Assembly (NCBI RefSeq): GCF_040930455.2
Contig: NZ_CP170494.1
DNA length: 64,000 bases
DNA from: Neopusillimonas maritima
GTDB taxonomy: Bacteria > Pseudomonadota > Gammaproteobacteria > Burkholderiales > Burkholderiaceae_B
Reading direction: 5' to 3' (one strand)
Part shown: positions 34,801 to 42,522 of the stretch, piece after piece
How the letters are laid out: each line of letters begins with the position of its first letter
Numbering within the stretch: the first letter of the stretch is position 1
Made by a program: the position numbers and the translations under genes
The notes under the pieces: generated by a model
Databases searched by the model: none
Told to the model about the DNA's origin: nothing
Seen by the model: only the letters and a program-made list of their open reading frames with translations

Positions 34801-35218
34801 TTGTGCCGTTAATAGTAGGACCAACAGCACCTGTATTATGGTGCAAGTCGCTCGAGCCCACGCCTACTACCGAAACCAGGCTTTGGTTCGCGTTGGAAAT
34901 CAAGTGGGCGGGTTGAGGACGGTTAGGAACAACACCATACACAGTCGCAGTCATGGAAAGCGGCGTCTGATTTGCGCTGTTCAAAAAACTCAACTTCTGT
35001 TGCTTGAAGTTGGAGAGTCCGTCGAGGTTCAGACCGGCATCAAAGCCCGTTGACACATCGATATTGGTATTTAAATTAACCGCACTGCCATTTATTTGCC
35101 ATTGACGCGTTGGGTCAGACTCATCCGTTTCCACCCTGGCCGTACCCGCCTGCACGCCGGCCGCGTACGCAAACAAAGACATCAATACAACATTGGGCAA
35201 CAACAACGGCTTTTTCAT
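28829..35218 (-). CDS. Giant glycine-repeat autotransporter (2129 aa)
   Basis: A type V secretion autotransporter. A signal peptide (1 to about 25, MKKPLLLPNVVLMSLFAYAAGVQAG) is followed by a passenger of about 1800 residues. The passenger carries some 16 copies of a motif like (V/L)-x-A-Q-S-(V/I)-GGGGG-x-(G/A)-G at intervals of roughly 45-120 residues, separated by Gly/Asp/Asn-rich strands. A right-handed beta-helix is likely (inference). The last 270 or so residues form a beta-barrel ending in LTYRF, with the terminal Phe needed for outer-membrane assembly. Proteins of this kind are usually adhesins or biofilm factors. The two-component genes lie directly upstream in the same direction, with a 9-bp tandem repeat in between. 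The G/C-rich repeats create long spurious antisense ORFs. Confidence 0.92.
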   Translation of the reverse strand: MKKPLLLPNVVLMSLFAYAAGVQAGTARVETDESDPTRQWQINGSAVNLNTNIDVSTGFDAGLNLDGLSNFKQQKLSFLNSANQTPLSMTATVYGVVPNRPQPAHLISNANQSLVSVVGVGSSDLHHNTGAVGPTINGTIKTSVYVALDGGKYNANDGGPTSVYHFRSQGADGNSDESGFVAADPFGANGGNVSVDLYNYDSARANAITASGTLAQGSSSLPWEAGAALLSAVSQGGQGTVRDALPFDGGFGGNVSVWTDQNAVLTLDVNAKANSPVVGLLALSRGGKGSTVDDRTGHNGKGGEVDVTFSSIIEGSKPYSMGIVAASVGAASQYETLTRPSASGGGSNVSVRLEYADINLSSTNTIGVVATSTAENPKANGSIGGSGNSYRDVLVSLDSSSSISVGNTTDTATATDTTIGVLANSAVGWSSQPFLGTAPSSMSSPGSVGNVTIENKGSITALGSGAIGVLAQSIAGNGASASGGVLSFIGDSGGAGGTAGKVTYKGDGGKITAKGAGATGLLMQSIAGGGGDGGNAAGLFVAVGGHGGHGGEAGTVSFSQKNRASITTEGNYAQGVVLQSVGGGGGNGGHSSSYSVGVPTSTSIGGRGGIGGDGGTLEFGGLSDSGSDQTSTITTSGQHAHGVVAHTIGSGGGKGGAAHSYDGGVGLNVALGVGGDGGHAGNGGDIKGVSGAPAASSFGDVITTGHDAIGMLLQSIGGGGGVGGASTADAFSTLSIPEVPNINVGIAVGGTGGMGGNGGKINFDLANNMTTRGAFSHGFVLQSVGGGGGVGGDATAGAAAILANNEFTMNTTLGLGGDGGAGGKGGAIVLGLSGTQATRGHGALAILAQSIGGGGGAGGVGNAASVVAIPLEEKNYQLGLSAGGKGGSGATGGSITATTHGDSVLSTLGSGAPALVAQSVGGGGGVAGNAGSQGIGGKLTTKVSVGGDGGSGNHGGNVSVLHSGKITTGGRYQVQYQTESGETALTTPIAIGGSSHGIVAQSIGGGGGMAGNADPAKSILPDLAETIIDDVNKIMDAKGTILWIASRVVNWQKEEHEFPKSYSVSLAVGGTGGAGGNGGDVDVTLEKGAQIVTQGHRSYGIFAQSVGGGGGEAGEATGDAILDADAELSPLTGADFSLGINVGGGGGAAGDGGAVSVHTGNFGSNQRDNFITTAGYASHAVFMQSVGGGGGVGHEGSIFGLGEKLAGADVPTITLGKAPSSSGASGKGGEIYYGALSKPASQRAWITTAGDDAAAIFAQSVGGAGGTATMGCTNSGLSTLQATSACHTNAETATSDTPFKDVPKRFVNGQQSYKLSISPQGGAWSDGGSVSLLPGAGTYTTTGNRSPAFMAQSIGGGGGYITTHNEHIESATINGINGGTGGDILVDLRDVAINTSGHGAWGVLAQSVGSGGGVLADLAGEVTFENTAISSSRKGGQHGGDITVTVRSGSDINVGTGMTSVANAHGIVAQSLGSSGGLRSDGDKLVFDGKNSSVSDGYGGAITITVEDNASVSTDATGGIGILAHSSGQYANHDKKGITVQVDGDVSAGYTGNSPITGHHLDGVGVMVMGGAVKDSGFANTINVNGRVMLAYSDAKGYGIKTDYGITNINNFGLIQGSVDMGSTPGTLTNNQSGTLEMGSIYRVGNNSLHNYGTLQVGTEQSVSTTTLYGTMHQYEGGRLVFTVDAASSGDKHDKLVVDGTANLGGVIEVYADSLLPGSYAFIDATNLNFTGSFADALLYDWVPTFSASGLSATPTANFNGAHLNLRGTAASLADYIARGWQSADVAKAGLFAHLHHVETSEKYQETLEQLGGQQFQAQTQQMVASSFGGFNDALRCPRDGMGVRQGAQGCVWAEATGNHTRQTEQSENLGFSSEGGGVRMGAQRALNDVVTLGSAFGVNRNRLTSTGFSSKGNAFDATVSLSRDVGNWTFSGAVMAAYGRFHNDRTVDFGAGGASRGINATYSSRSTTTLLGARLRAAYNMSFNNYYLRPLVDVDILHSRSPSFTESDSGPLQLEVGSAKQTQIVVSPTLETGASFDVGSETLMRAYAGVGVSMYSDAKHTSQNRFNKALTSSGTFTSEQDTPSVLGRLSLGVEFAREDNLSFSAEYGLQAGGGYRSQNLNARLTYRF

Positions 35219-35275
35219 TCACATTCCAACAAAGATTTGCTGAAAATGTGCCACAGCATGCCACTCTTACGTCAG

Positions 35276-35300
35276 TCTCAATTGTCTCAATTGTCTCAAT
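35276..35300. promoter_or_regulatory. 9-bp tandem repeat upstream of the autotransporter
   Basis: TCTCAATTG occurs twice head to tail, followed by a third partial copy TCTCAAT, 58-82 bp upstream of the autotransporter start and just after the response-regulator stop. Tandem direct repeats at near-helical spacing are the usual binding sites of OmpR/PhoB-type regulators, and such a regulator is encoded next door. Confidence 0.5.
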
Positions 35301-35325
35301 GTGTGGTAATAACGACAGCGCGCAA

Positions 35326-36021
35326 TTAATCAACCAGGAACACAATACCCTTGCCGAACACCACCCGAATCGGCAAAGGAAACTGCGCCTTGCGCGCCTT
35401 ATTTCGCAAACGGCTCAACACCACGTCAATGCGGTGCGTGTCGGGTTCTTCATGAAAACCGAAAAGGTGTTCATGCAAATACGCTTTATCGCAAACCTCA
35501 TTGGGATAGCGCATCAACGTCTCCAACAAACGCGTTTCCTGTTCTGTTAACCGTAAATTTTGCCCCTGTGGCGCCACCAGGCACGCATCGCGCAAGGCCC
35601 ACGCTAATGCGTCGCTATTGCCGGCGGCGCCATGATCGCTATCTTGCGTTAAGCGTTGCCACAACCGCGCCAGAACAACCGCCAAATCGGCAAAATTAAC
35701 TGGTTTCACCAAATAGGCATCCGCACCGAGCGCTAGTCCGCGTGCCCGATCGGCTTGAGCGCCACGCGCACTCATCACAACCAAACCGTACGCCCCCAGT
35801 CCGCGTAAATACTCCAGCACACTAAAGCCGTCTTCTCCCGGCAAGCCAATATCCACGAGCACGATATCAACAGGGGCGGCATGCAAGCGCTTCCAAAATG
35901 CCTCTGCACTGGGCACGGCCCACACGGAAAACCCTTTCGACTCCAGAAAGAAAATCAGTTCCTCCTGAAGCCCCACGTTATCCTCAATAATGGCAATCCG
36001 TGCCTGACGCCCTGCCTTCAC
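35326..36021 (-). CDS. OmpR-type response regulator
   Basis: A 231-residue regulator. The receiver domain (1 to about 120) has acidic pocket E13/D14, phospho-acceptor Asp57 (IVLVDIGLPGEDG), Ser in VVMSARG and Lys in YLVKPVNF. The C-terminal winged HTH (about 145-229) contains LTEQETRLLETLMRYPNEVCDKAYLHEHLF and HRIDVVLSRLRNKA. It starts at a GTG with AAGGGGAG upstream. It lies 35 bp after the histidine kinase and 107 bp before the autotransporter, which it probably controls. Confidence 0.92.
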   Translation of the reverse strand: MKAGRQARIAIIEDNVGLQEELIFFLESKGFSVWAVPSAEAFWKRLHAAPVDIVLVDIGLPGEDGFSVLEYLRGLGAYGLVVMSARGAQADRARGLALGADAYLVKPVNFADLAVVLARLWQRLTQDSDHGAAGNSDALAWALRDACLVAPQGQNLRLTEQETRLLETLMRYPNEVCDKAYLHEHLFGFHEEPDTHRIDVVLSRLRNKARKAQFPLPIRVVFGKGIVFLVD

Positions 36022-36056
36022 CCACTCACTCCCCTTTAGGTTCTTATCCGGCCTGC

Positions 36057-38024
36057 CTATGCACCGGGTATGAACAACTTAAAACAACTGCCTTCAACGG
36101 AACTGTGTGCCAACACTAAATCACCGCCGTGTGCACGCGCGATCTGGCGCGCAACATATAAGCCCAGGCCGGTGCCACCGGGGTCTTCCCCACCGCCCCC
36201 TGCTTCTTGCGATGCATGGCGCCGATAACGTTCGAAAATAATGTCTGCATCAGCGGCGGCCACGCCCTTACCCCGGTCACGAACCGAAATGCAAACAACA
36301 CGCTCTTCAACGCCGCTCGTACGTGTCGTCACATCGATATCCACCGGCCCCTGCTCACTATATTTCACCGCATTGTCGAGCAAATTCGACAATGCGATAC
36401 GCAACATCGCCTGGTCGGCAAGCACCGGAACATCACAACGCAAATTATGTTGGCCTACCTCGCCGTTCACCGACAAACGCCAACGATGACGCTCAGACCG
36501 ATCCACCACTTCGGTGGCGGAACGCACCATATCCAGCACATTCACCCTATCGCGCTGCAACGTTAGCCCTTCTGCATTCAAACGCGAATCCGCCAGACAA
36601 TTGTCGGTAAGTTGAACCAGCCTATTCGTGGCCAGGCGCATATTGCGGTATCGACGCCGACGCTGTACGTCGGAAATAGACTTCAATTGCAAATTTTCCA
36701 ATGCACTTGAAATAACCGCCAACGGATTGCGAAACTCGTGCGCGACCATGCCAATAAACTGGCGCTGATGAAAGCTGGCTTCGCGCTCGATATCAAGCTC
36801 ACGCGCCAATTGAACGCGACTTTGCGCTTCCCGCGATTCTTGTCGTACAAGCAAAGCCACCCAGGCAAGTATCGTGAACATATTGACCATAATCACGTAC
36901 TGCCAAATACCATACACGGTTTCATCGTAGGGAATCCAACCGAATAAAGACGCCAATGCCAACAAGCCCGAAATGACATACAGCATCGGCATTAAGCCCA
37001 CCACCAACGTCATTACGCCGCTTTGTGCATCGCGCCAAATCGTCCAGGCACTGACAGCCAACACGACGGCAGTCACAATAAATACAACGCCCTGAATATT
37101 GATGGCCAAAGCATAAAAATCAAACGGAATACTGACTTGCAGAAAAAGATTCAAACCAATAATGAACCACATCAGCCGATTCAAACGCGGGTGGTGCTTG
37201 CGCAAATCCAGCGCCTCGGTGGCCAGCCAAAGCAGGCTTGTATACGTTAGCAGGGTGAGAATACCGGTTAAATAGTGCTGAACCAGTGCAAAGTGCGGAC
37301 GCAGCATCCAATCGACAAAACCCTGTATGCAAGCCACAAGCCAATAAGATAAAGAGAACGCCAGCAGCGCCCACACCAATCGCCGGCGCAAATAAACGGC
37401 TGCAATCAGCGCCAAAATACTTGAGAACGCCGCCAAACCGAAATAAAAGCCCCAGAATGCGGTACTTCGGGTTGAGGCTTGAACAAAAGCGGTGGGCGAC
37501 CACAACGACGCCTGCAACAATACAGCGCTGGTACTTTGCACTCGCACCAGCACTTCATACCCCGCTTGATCGCTCAACGCCGGTAAAACATAGACAGGAA
37601 AACGATAGTCAATTTCCCCGCGGGCTTGCGGCCACCGATCCCCCGTCTGGCGAACCACCCAAGGGTGCGGATTTTCGGCTACTTGTGGCCCAGCGCTGGG
37701 CCGATAAAACAAGGTGACGTCATCCAAAAAATTGGGCCGTAACTGTAACCACCGCGCCTCGTTATCTACCGGAGCGAAAAAACGGACCCACAATGCAGAA
37801 CGTGTGTATCCCAAGGATAAAACGCGATTACTGGTTTTGATTTTCTCGTTTGGCAATGCCAGGAACTCATCCACTGTGAGCGATCCGTCGACATCCTCAT
37901 ACCACTGAAATGTAATGCCTTGCCCCAAGGCGGTCTGCGCAACGGCGACCTGCCCCCATGCCCAGGCAAAGGCGAAACATGCCAAGATCAATAGGGTGTT
38001 GAGGACTTTGCCAATAAAACGCAT
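36057..38024 (-). CDS. 7TMR-DISM histidine kinase
   Basis: A 655-residue sensor kinase. A signal or first helix (1 to about 29) is followed by a periplasmic 7TMR-DISMED2-like sensing domain (about 30-170, often carbohydrate-binding in its fold), then seven membrane helices (about 185-395). The kinase core has the phospho-acceptor His429 in VAHEFRNPL, N box NLLDNAVKYSE, G1 RDRGKGVA and G2 GGTGLGLYVARQIA. It should phosphorylate the response regulator encoded 35 bp downstream. The ligand is unknown. Confidence 0.92.
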   Translation of the reverse strand: MRFIGKVLNTLLILACFAFAWAWGQVAVAQTALGQGITFQWYEDVDGSLTVDEFLALPNEKIKTSNRVLSLGYTRSALWVRFFAPVDNEARWLQLRPNFLDDVTLFYRPSAGPQVAENPHPWVVRQTGDRWPQARGEIDYRFPVYVLPALSDQAGYEVLVRVQSTSAVLLQASLWSPTAFVQASTRSTAFWGFYFGLAAFSSILALIAAVYLRRRLVWALLAFSLSYWLVACIQGFVDWMLRPHFALVQHYLTGILTLLTYTSLLWLATEALDLRKHHPRLNRLMWFIIGLNLFLQVSIPFDFYALAINIQGVVFIVTAVVLAVSAWTIWRDAQSGVMTLVVGLMPMLYVISGLLALASLFGWIPYDETVYGIWQYVIMVNMFTILAWVALLVRQESREAQSRVQLARELDIEREASFHQRQFIGMVAHEFRNPLAVISSALENLQLKSISDVQRRRRYRNMRLATNRLVQLTDNCLADSRLNAEGLTLQRDRVNVLDMVRSATEVVDRSERHRWRLSVNGEVGQHNLRCDVPVLADQAMLRIALSNLLDNAVKYSEQGPVDIDVTTRTSGVEERVVCISVRDRGKGVAAADADIIFERYRRHASQEAGGGGEDPGGTGLGLYVARQIARAHGGDLVLAHSSVEGSCFKLFIPGA

Positions 38025-38178
38025 GGCGCACTATACCGCGTACCCGTCACTCGTACACGAAATACAGGGGAAACCCTTGTGCCCAACCTAGGGCGGTAGT
38101 GCTATCCTGCACAGCAACAAATCAACCTGAAGACCGTGCACCAAAGCGCGGCATCTCCGCGCATAATTCAACGTTCCA
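38025..38178. promoter_or_regulatory. Divergent promoter region, kinase versus ABC transporter
   Basis: A 154-bp gap between the divergent kinase and ABC transporter genes. No clear ribosome site precedes the transporter ATG at 38179, and no strong palindrome is seen. Both operon promoters must lie here. Confidence 0.35.
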
Positions 38179-39348
38179 ATGCAACAACCACAAGCGGCAA
38201 CCGACCCTTTTCTAACTTTTCGCAACGTTAAGAAAACCTACGATCAAAAAACGCTGGTCGTAAAAGATTTCAATCTGGAAGTAAAAGAAGGCGAGTTCGT
38301 CACCCTTCTTGGCCCATCAGGCTCTGGTAAAACCACGGTATTAATGATGCTGGCGGGCTTCGAGAATGTCACCAACGGCAGTATCAGTATTAACGGCATA
38401 CCAATTACCGCCACCCCACCCTACAAGCGGAATATTGGTATGGTGTTTCAGAATTACGCCCTGTTTCCCCACATGACGGTCGCCGAGAATCTGGCTTATC
38501 CGCTAAAAGTGCGCAAACTGCCCCGCGCCCAAATCAAGCAGAAAGTGACTGAGTATCTTAAGCTCATTGAAATGGAAGATTTCGGTAACCGCCATCCTGG
38601 TCAGTTATCCGGCGGCCAGCGCCAGCGGGTTGCGCTTGCCCGCGCATTAATATTCGAACCCGCCTTGGTCCTGATGGACGAACCCCTCGGCGCGCTTGAT
38701 AAGAAGCTGCGTGAACAAATGCAGTTCGAAATTACCCGCCTTCATCAAAAGTTGGGGTTCACGGTAATTTACGTCACCCACGATCAAGTTGAAGCGCTTA
38801 CCATGTCTAACCGGATTGCGGTCTTCAACCGCGGTAAGGTGCAACAATTTGCCGAACCCAGTGCGCTCTATGAACGCCCCGCCAATGCTTTTGTGGCCAG
38901 TTTTATTGGTGAAAACAATCTCATCCCGGCCGCCATTCAAAGCATTCAACCTAACGGTATCGTGCAAGCAAAACTGGCAAACGGTACCGTTATTTCTGCA
39001 GTGAACGGCAACTGCTCTGACAAAGATTCGACCTGCATTATTTCTGTTCGTCCGGAAAAGCTGCGAACAGCGCAACTCGAAGACCAGGAAACGCCCAACC
39101 TCACAACGGAAAATCGGCTCGCCGTCACCTTCGTCACGCGTCACTACGTCGGCGACTTCATGCGTGACTTTTTCTCTTTACCCGAAGGTGCCGTCGGCTC
39201 CCTGGGTACCGACACCACGATCACCACAAAAACGCTGAACGGCCTTAATGCTCCGTCTTTTCGCGAGGGGCAAACCACAGAACTGTGCTGGCAACAAGCT
39301 GATTGTTTTGCATTCCAACCTGACTCATCCTCTCTTCAAGGAGATTAA
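38179..39348 (+). CDS. ABC transporter ATPase, spermidine/putrescine type
   Basis: A 389-residue PotA-like ATPase. Walker A is GPSGSGKTT (about 50-58), Q loop NYALFPHMTV, signature LSGGQRQRVALARAL, Walker B LVLMDEPLGALDKKLR, and the H loop His is in YVTHDQVEAL. The C-terminal third is a TOBE-like regulatory domain. It powers uptake of a polyamine or similar cationic or amino-acid solute with the binding protein and two permeases encoded just downstream. Confidence 0.93.
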   Translation: MQQPQAATDPFLTFRNVKKTYDQKTLVVKDFNLEVKEGEFVTLLGPSGSGKTTVLMMLAGFENVTNGSISINGIPITATPPYKRNIGMVFQNYALFPHMTVAENLAYPLKVRKLPRAQIKQKVTEYLKLIEMEDFGNRHPGQLSGGQRQRVALARALIFEPALVLMDEPLGALDKKLREQMQFEITRLHQKLGFTVIYVTHDQVEALTMSNRIAVFNRGKVQQFAEPSALYERPANAFVASFIGENNLIPAAIQSIQPNGIVQAKLANGTVISAVNGNCSDKDSTCIISVRPEKLRTAQLEDQETPNLTTENRLAVTFVTRHYVGDFMRDFFSLPEGAVGSLGTDTTITTKTLNGLNAPSFREGQTTELCWQQADCFAFQPDSSSLQGD

Positions 39349-39350
39349 AC

Positions 39351-40421
39351 ATGAACAGAACGCTGAAAACACTGTTGGGCACAACGGTATTGGCCGGCCT
39401 TGTTATCGCCGGCCAGGCGCGCGCGCAAGAGCGACCCCTTACCGTCGTCTCATTCGGCGGCGCCTATGGGGCAACGCAAAAGAAACATCAGGTTGACCCT
39501 TACGCCGCCGAAACCGGCAAGAAAGTCGTCATGGAAAGCTACGCCGGCGGCGTGGCGGAAATGACAGCGCAAGTGCAATCGGGCAACATTCAATGGGATG
39601 TAGTCGACATTGAGTCGATCGATCTGGAGCGTGCCTGCGCAGAAGGCCTGCTGGAGGTCATCCCGCGCGACATCCTCTTGCCGGGTGACGACGGTACACC
39701 GGCCAAAGAAGATTTCTTCCCGGTTACGCTGGAAAATGAATGCGGCATCGGCGTCATGTTGTGGGGCAACATCTTCGCCTACAACAACGAAACCGTCGGC
39801 AACGTGAAGCCCACCACCCTGGAAGATTTTTTCAACGTAGAAAAAATTCCCGGCAAACGCGCTCTGCGTAAGCGCCCGCAAGTGAACATGGAATGGGCGT
39901 TGTTGGCCGACGGTGTCGCTCCGGAAAAGGTCTACGACTTATTGGCCACACCTGAAGGCCAGGCCCGCGCCTTTGCCAAACTGGATACGATTAAAGACCA
40001 TGTGGTTTGGTACGATAGTTGGTCGCAGGCTCCACAATTGCTGAACGACGGCGGCGCCGTGATGGTGCAATCGGCTAACGGCCGTATCTACAACGCTATT
40101 GCCGATGAGAATCGGCCTTTCACCATTGTGTGGGACAACACCTTGTTTGATATGGATGTCTGGTCGATTTTAAAGGGGTCGCCCAACAAAGAGCAGGCGC
40201 TTGAGTTCATTGCGTTCACCACACGCACTAAACCACTGGTGGGTTTCCAGGACGTGGCATACGGCCCTGCGCGTAAATCCTCTCAGGCACTGGTCGACCC
40301 GGATGTATTACCGCATTTGCCCAGCAGTCATCTGGATAAAGGCATGAAGGCGAATAACGTATTCTGGGCCGACTACGGCGAATCACTAACCGAAAAATTC
40401 AACGAGTGGTTGCTGAAATAA
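39351..40421 (+). CDS. Periplasmic binding protein of the polyamine-type ABC transporter
   Basis: A 356-residue exported protein with a signal peptide cleaved near ARAQE (about 26). The PotD/PotF-type fold shows in VVSFGGAYGATQKKHQVDPYAAETG and IQWDVVDIESIDLERACAEGLL. AAGGAG stands upstream and the start is 2 bp behind the ATPase stop. Substrate not fixed: spermidine, putrescine or related compounds. Confidence 0.92.
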   Translation: MNRTLKTLLGTTVLAGLVIAGQARAQERPLTVVSFGGAYGATQKKHQVDPYAAETGKKVVMESYAGGVAEMTAQVQSGNIQWDVVDIESIDLERACAEGLLEVIPRDILLPGDDGTPAKEDFFPVTLENECGIGVMLWGNIFAYNNETVGNVKPTTLEDFFNVEKIPGKRALRKRPQVNMEWALLADGVAPEKVYDLLATPEGQARAFAKLDTIKDHVVWYDSWSQAPQLLNDGGAVMVQSANGRIYNAIADENRPFTIVWDNTLFDMDVWSILKGSPNKEQALEFIAFTTRTKPLVGFQDVAYGPARKSSQALVDPDVLPHLPSSHLDKGMKANNVFWADYGESLTEKFNEWLLK

Positions 40422-40424
40422 GTC

Positions 40425-41669
40425 ATGCATCAAAACCCAGGCGGCCTTTCGGCCGCCGAAATACATACCGAAAGAAAGGAACAGCAACGACGACGGCGCA
40501 ATAGTTTGCTGCTGGTGGTACCTATTTTGCTGTTTCTTTTTTTCGCCTTTGTCGCGCCGATTTCCAGCATGCTTCACCGAAGCATCTACAACCCCACATT
40601 GGTTGAGCTGATACCCGACACTATTAATGCACTATCCAGTTGGGACCGCACGGGGACGCCAAAACCTGAAACGCTACGCACGTTCAGTATTGAATTACAG
40701 CAATTGGCAAAACAACGTGAATCGGGACGCCTGGCTTCCGCCGTTAACCGGTCGTATCCCGGCGCCACCAGCTTAATTAACGCCACGGCACGCAAATTAC
40801 GCAACGTCGACCCCAACCAACTGGCGCAAACCGGGCACCTGGCCTTACTTGATACCGACCCACGCTGGAGTGAGACCAAGCTATGGCAAGCCATTGACCG
40901 GCTTGGGGCCAAGTACCGGATAGACAACTACCTGACCGCGCTTGATCTTGAGCGCGACGCGCAAGGCAATATTCAAAAGCGTCAATCGTCCAACATTTAC
41001 ATTGACCTCTACAGTAAAACGCTCAGTATGTCGCTGATTATTACGCTGCTGTGCATTGCGCTGGGCTACCCGGTGGCCTACTGTTTGGCCCACGCCCCTG
41101 CCCGGATTGCCGGTGTTTTACTGGTAATGGTGTTATTGCCGTTCTGGACATCCTTTCTGGTGCGCACAACCGCATGGATCGCCCTGCTGCAAACCAATGG
41201 TGTCATCAACTCTGTACTGCAAAGCGTGGGCATTATTCACCAACCACTCGAGCTCCTCTACACTCCCTTGGCCACTATTTTGGCCATGACACATATTTTG
41301 CTGCCGTTCATGATTCTGCCGCTGTACAGCGTCATGAAAGGTATCGACCCCAGCCATGTAAAGGCCGCGCTGTCTTTAGGCAGCCCCCCGTTTTCCGCTT
41401 TCGTGCGCGTATATCTACCCCAAACCGTGCCGGGGCTCAGTGCCGGCTCATTGCTGGTTTTCATTACTGCCGTGGGCTACTACATTATTCCGGCATTGGT
41501 AGGCGGCACCGAAGGGCAAATGATTTCCAACATCATTGCGTACCACATGCAGCAATCAAATAATTGGGGGCTGGCTTCGGCACTGGGTTCGCTGCTATTA
41601 GCGGTTATCGTGATTCTGTACTGGCTTTACGACCGCCTGGTGGGCGCCAGTAACCTGAAACTGAGCTAG
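40425..41669 (+). CDS. ABC transporter permease (PotB type) with large periplasmic loop
   Basis: A 414-residue permease, longer than the usual 280-300. After the first helix (about 26-48) comes a polar periplasmic insert of about 150 residues before the remaining five helices. The EAA-type cytoplasmic loop (VKAALSLGSPPFSAFVRVYLPQTVPG) contacts the ATPase. It starts 3 bp after the binding-protein stop. Such inserts are known in a subset of PotB-like permeases. Confidence 0.92.
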   Translation: MHQNPGGLSAAEIHTERKEQQRRRRNSLLLVVPILLFLFFAFVAPISSMLHRSIYNPTLVELIPDTINALSSWDRTGTPKPETLRTFSIELQQLAKQRESGRLASAVNRSYPGATSLINATARKLRNVDPNQLAQTGHLALLDTDPRWSETKLWQAIDRLGAKYRIDNYLTALDLERDAQGNIQKRQSSNIYIDLYSKTLSMSLIITLLCIALGYPVAYCLAHAPARIAGVLLVMVLLPFWTSFLVRTTAWIALLQTNGVINSVLQSVGIIHQPLELLYTPLATILAMTHILLPFMILPLYSVMKGIDPSHVKAALSLGSPPFSAFVRVYLPQTVPGLSAGSLLVFITAVGYYIIPALVGGTEGQMISNIIAYHMQQSNNWGLASALGSLLLAVIVILYWLYDRLVGASNLKLS

Positions 41670-41673
41670 CCAA

Positions 41674-42504
41674 ATGACAGAAGCCACCTATTATTCCTGG
41701 CAGCATCGTTTAAGCGTCTGGCTTTTACGCCTGGGCGCCGGGTTGGTTTTGTTTTTCCTGTTGCTGCCCATTGCGATTGTCATTCCACTGTCATTCAACG
41801 CAGAACCCTTTTTTACTTTCACCGAGGGTATGCTGCGGCTTGACCCTGCCGCCTATTCGCTGGAGTGGTATCGCACCATTGCCGACAGCGCGAAATGGAA
41901 ACTGGCCATACGCAACAGCTTCTTAATTGGCCTATGCGCCACCTTTATCGCCACCACCTTGGGCACCCTGGCTGCGGTAGGTTTGGCCAGTTCCACCATG
42001 CCGTGGCGCCGCGCTATTACGGCACTGTTGCTTTCGCCCATGATCGTGCCGCTCATTATTGTGGCCGCGGGCATGTTTTTTTTCTACACCCGCTTTAACC
42101 TGGTGGCCAGCTTCTGGGGTATTGTTATTGCCCACGCCGCCCTGGGCGTACCTTTCGTTATTATTACCGTTACCGCCACCCTTAGCCAGTTCGATCAATC
42201 GCTTTACCGGGCCGGCTTAAGCATGGGTGCGTCGCCATTCAAGGTATTTTGCACCGTTATCGTCCCCCTGATTCGCCCGGGCGTTATTTCCGGCGCCCTG
42301 TTCGCCTTTGGCATTTCATTCGACGAAGTCATTGTGGTGCTGTTCCTTGCCGGGCCCGACCAAATCACCATTCCACGCCAAATGTTTTCCGGCTTGCGCG
42401 AACAAATTAACCCCACTATTCTGGCTGTAGCCACCCTTCTGATTGTATTTTCCGTTACGCTACTGGCCACTCTTGAAGTGTTGCGGCGACGCATGCCGAA
42501 ATGA
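41674..42504 (+). CDS. ABC transporter permease (PotC type)
   Basis: A 276-residue permease with six helices and the EAA loop (YRAGLSMGASPFKVFCTVIVPLIRPG). It pairs with the PotB-type permease to form the membrane channel. It starts 4 bp after the previous stop and closes the four-gene operon. The RES toxin gene is convergent, 18 bp away. Confidence 0.93.
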   Translation: MTEATYYSWQHRLSVWLLRLGAGLVLFFLLLPIAIVIPLSFNAEPFFTFTEGMLRLDPAAYSLEWYRTIADSAKWKLAIRNSFLIGLCATFIATTLGTLAAVGLASSTMPWRRAITALLLSPMIVPLIIVAAGMFFFYTRFNLVASFWGIVIAHAALGVPFVIITVTATLSQFDQSLYRAGLSMGASPFKVFCTVIVPLIRPGVISGALFAFGISFDEVIVVLFLAGPDQITIPRQMFSGLREQINPTILAVATLLIVFSVTLLATLEVLRRRMPK

Positions 42505-42522
42505 TGATTTGAACGCGAAAGC

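Noticed and set aside
29030..35060. Many long antisense ORFs (Ala/Pro/Thr-rich, up to about 220 codons) opposite the autotransporter
   Set aside because: They are mirror frames of the glycine-rich repeats. They show no ribosome sites and only repeated low-complexity residues.
41051..41563. A 170-codon ORF inside the permease gene
   Set aside because: It is in another frame of a confident membrane-protein gene and has no coding character.
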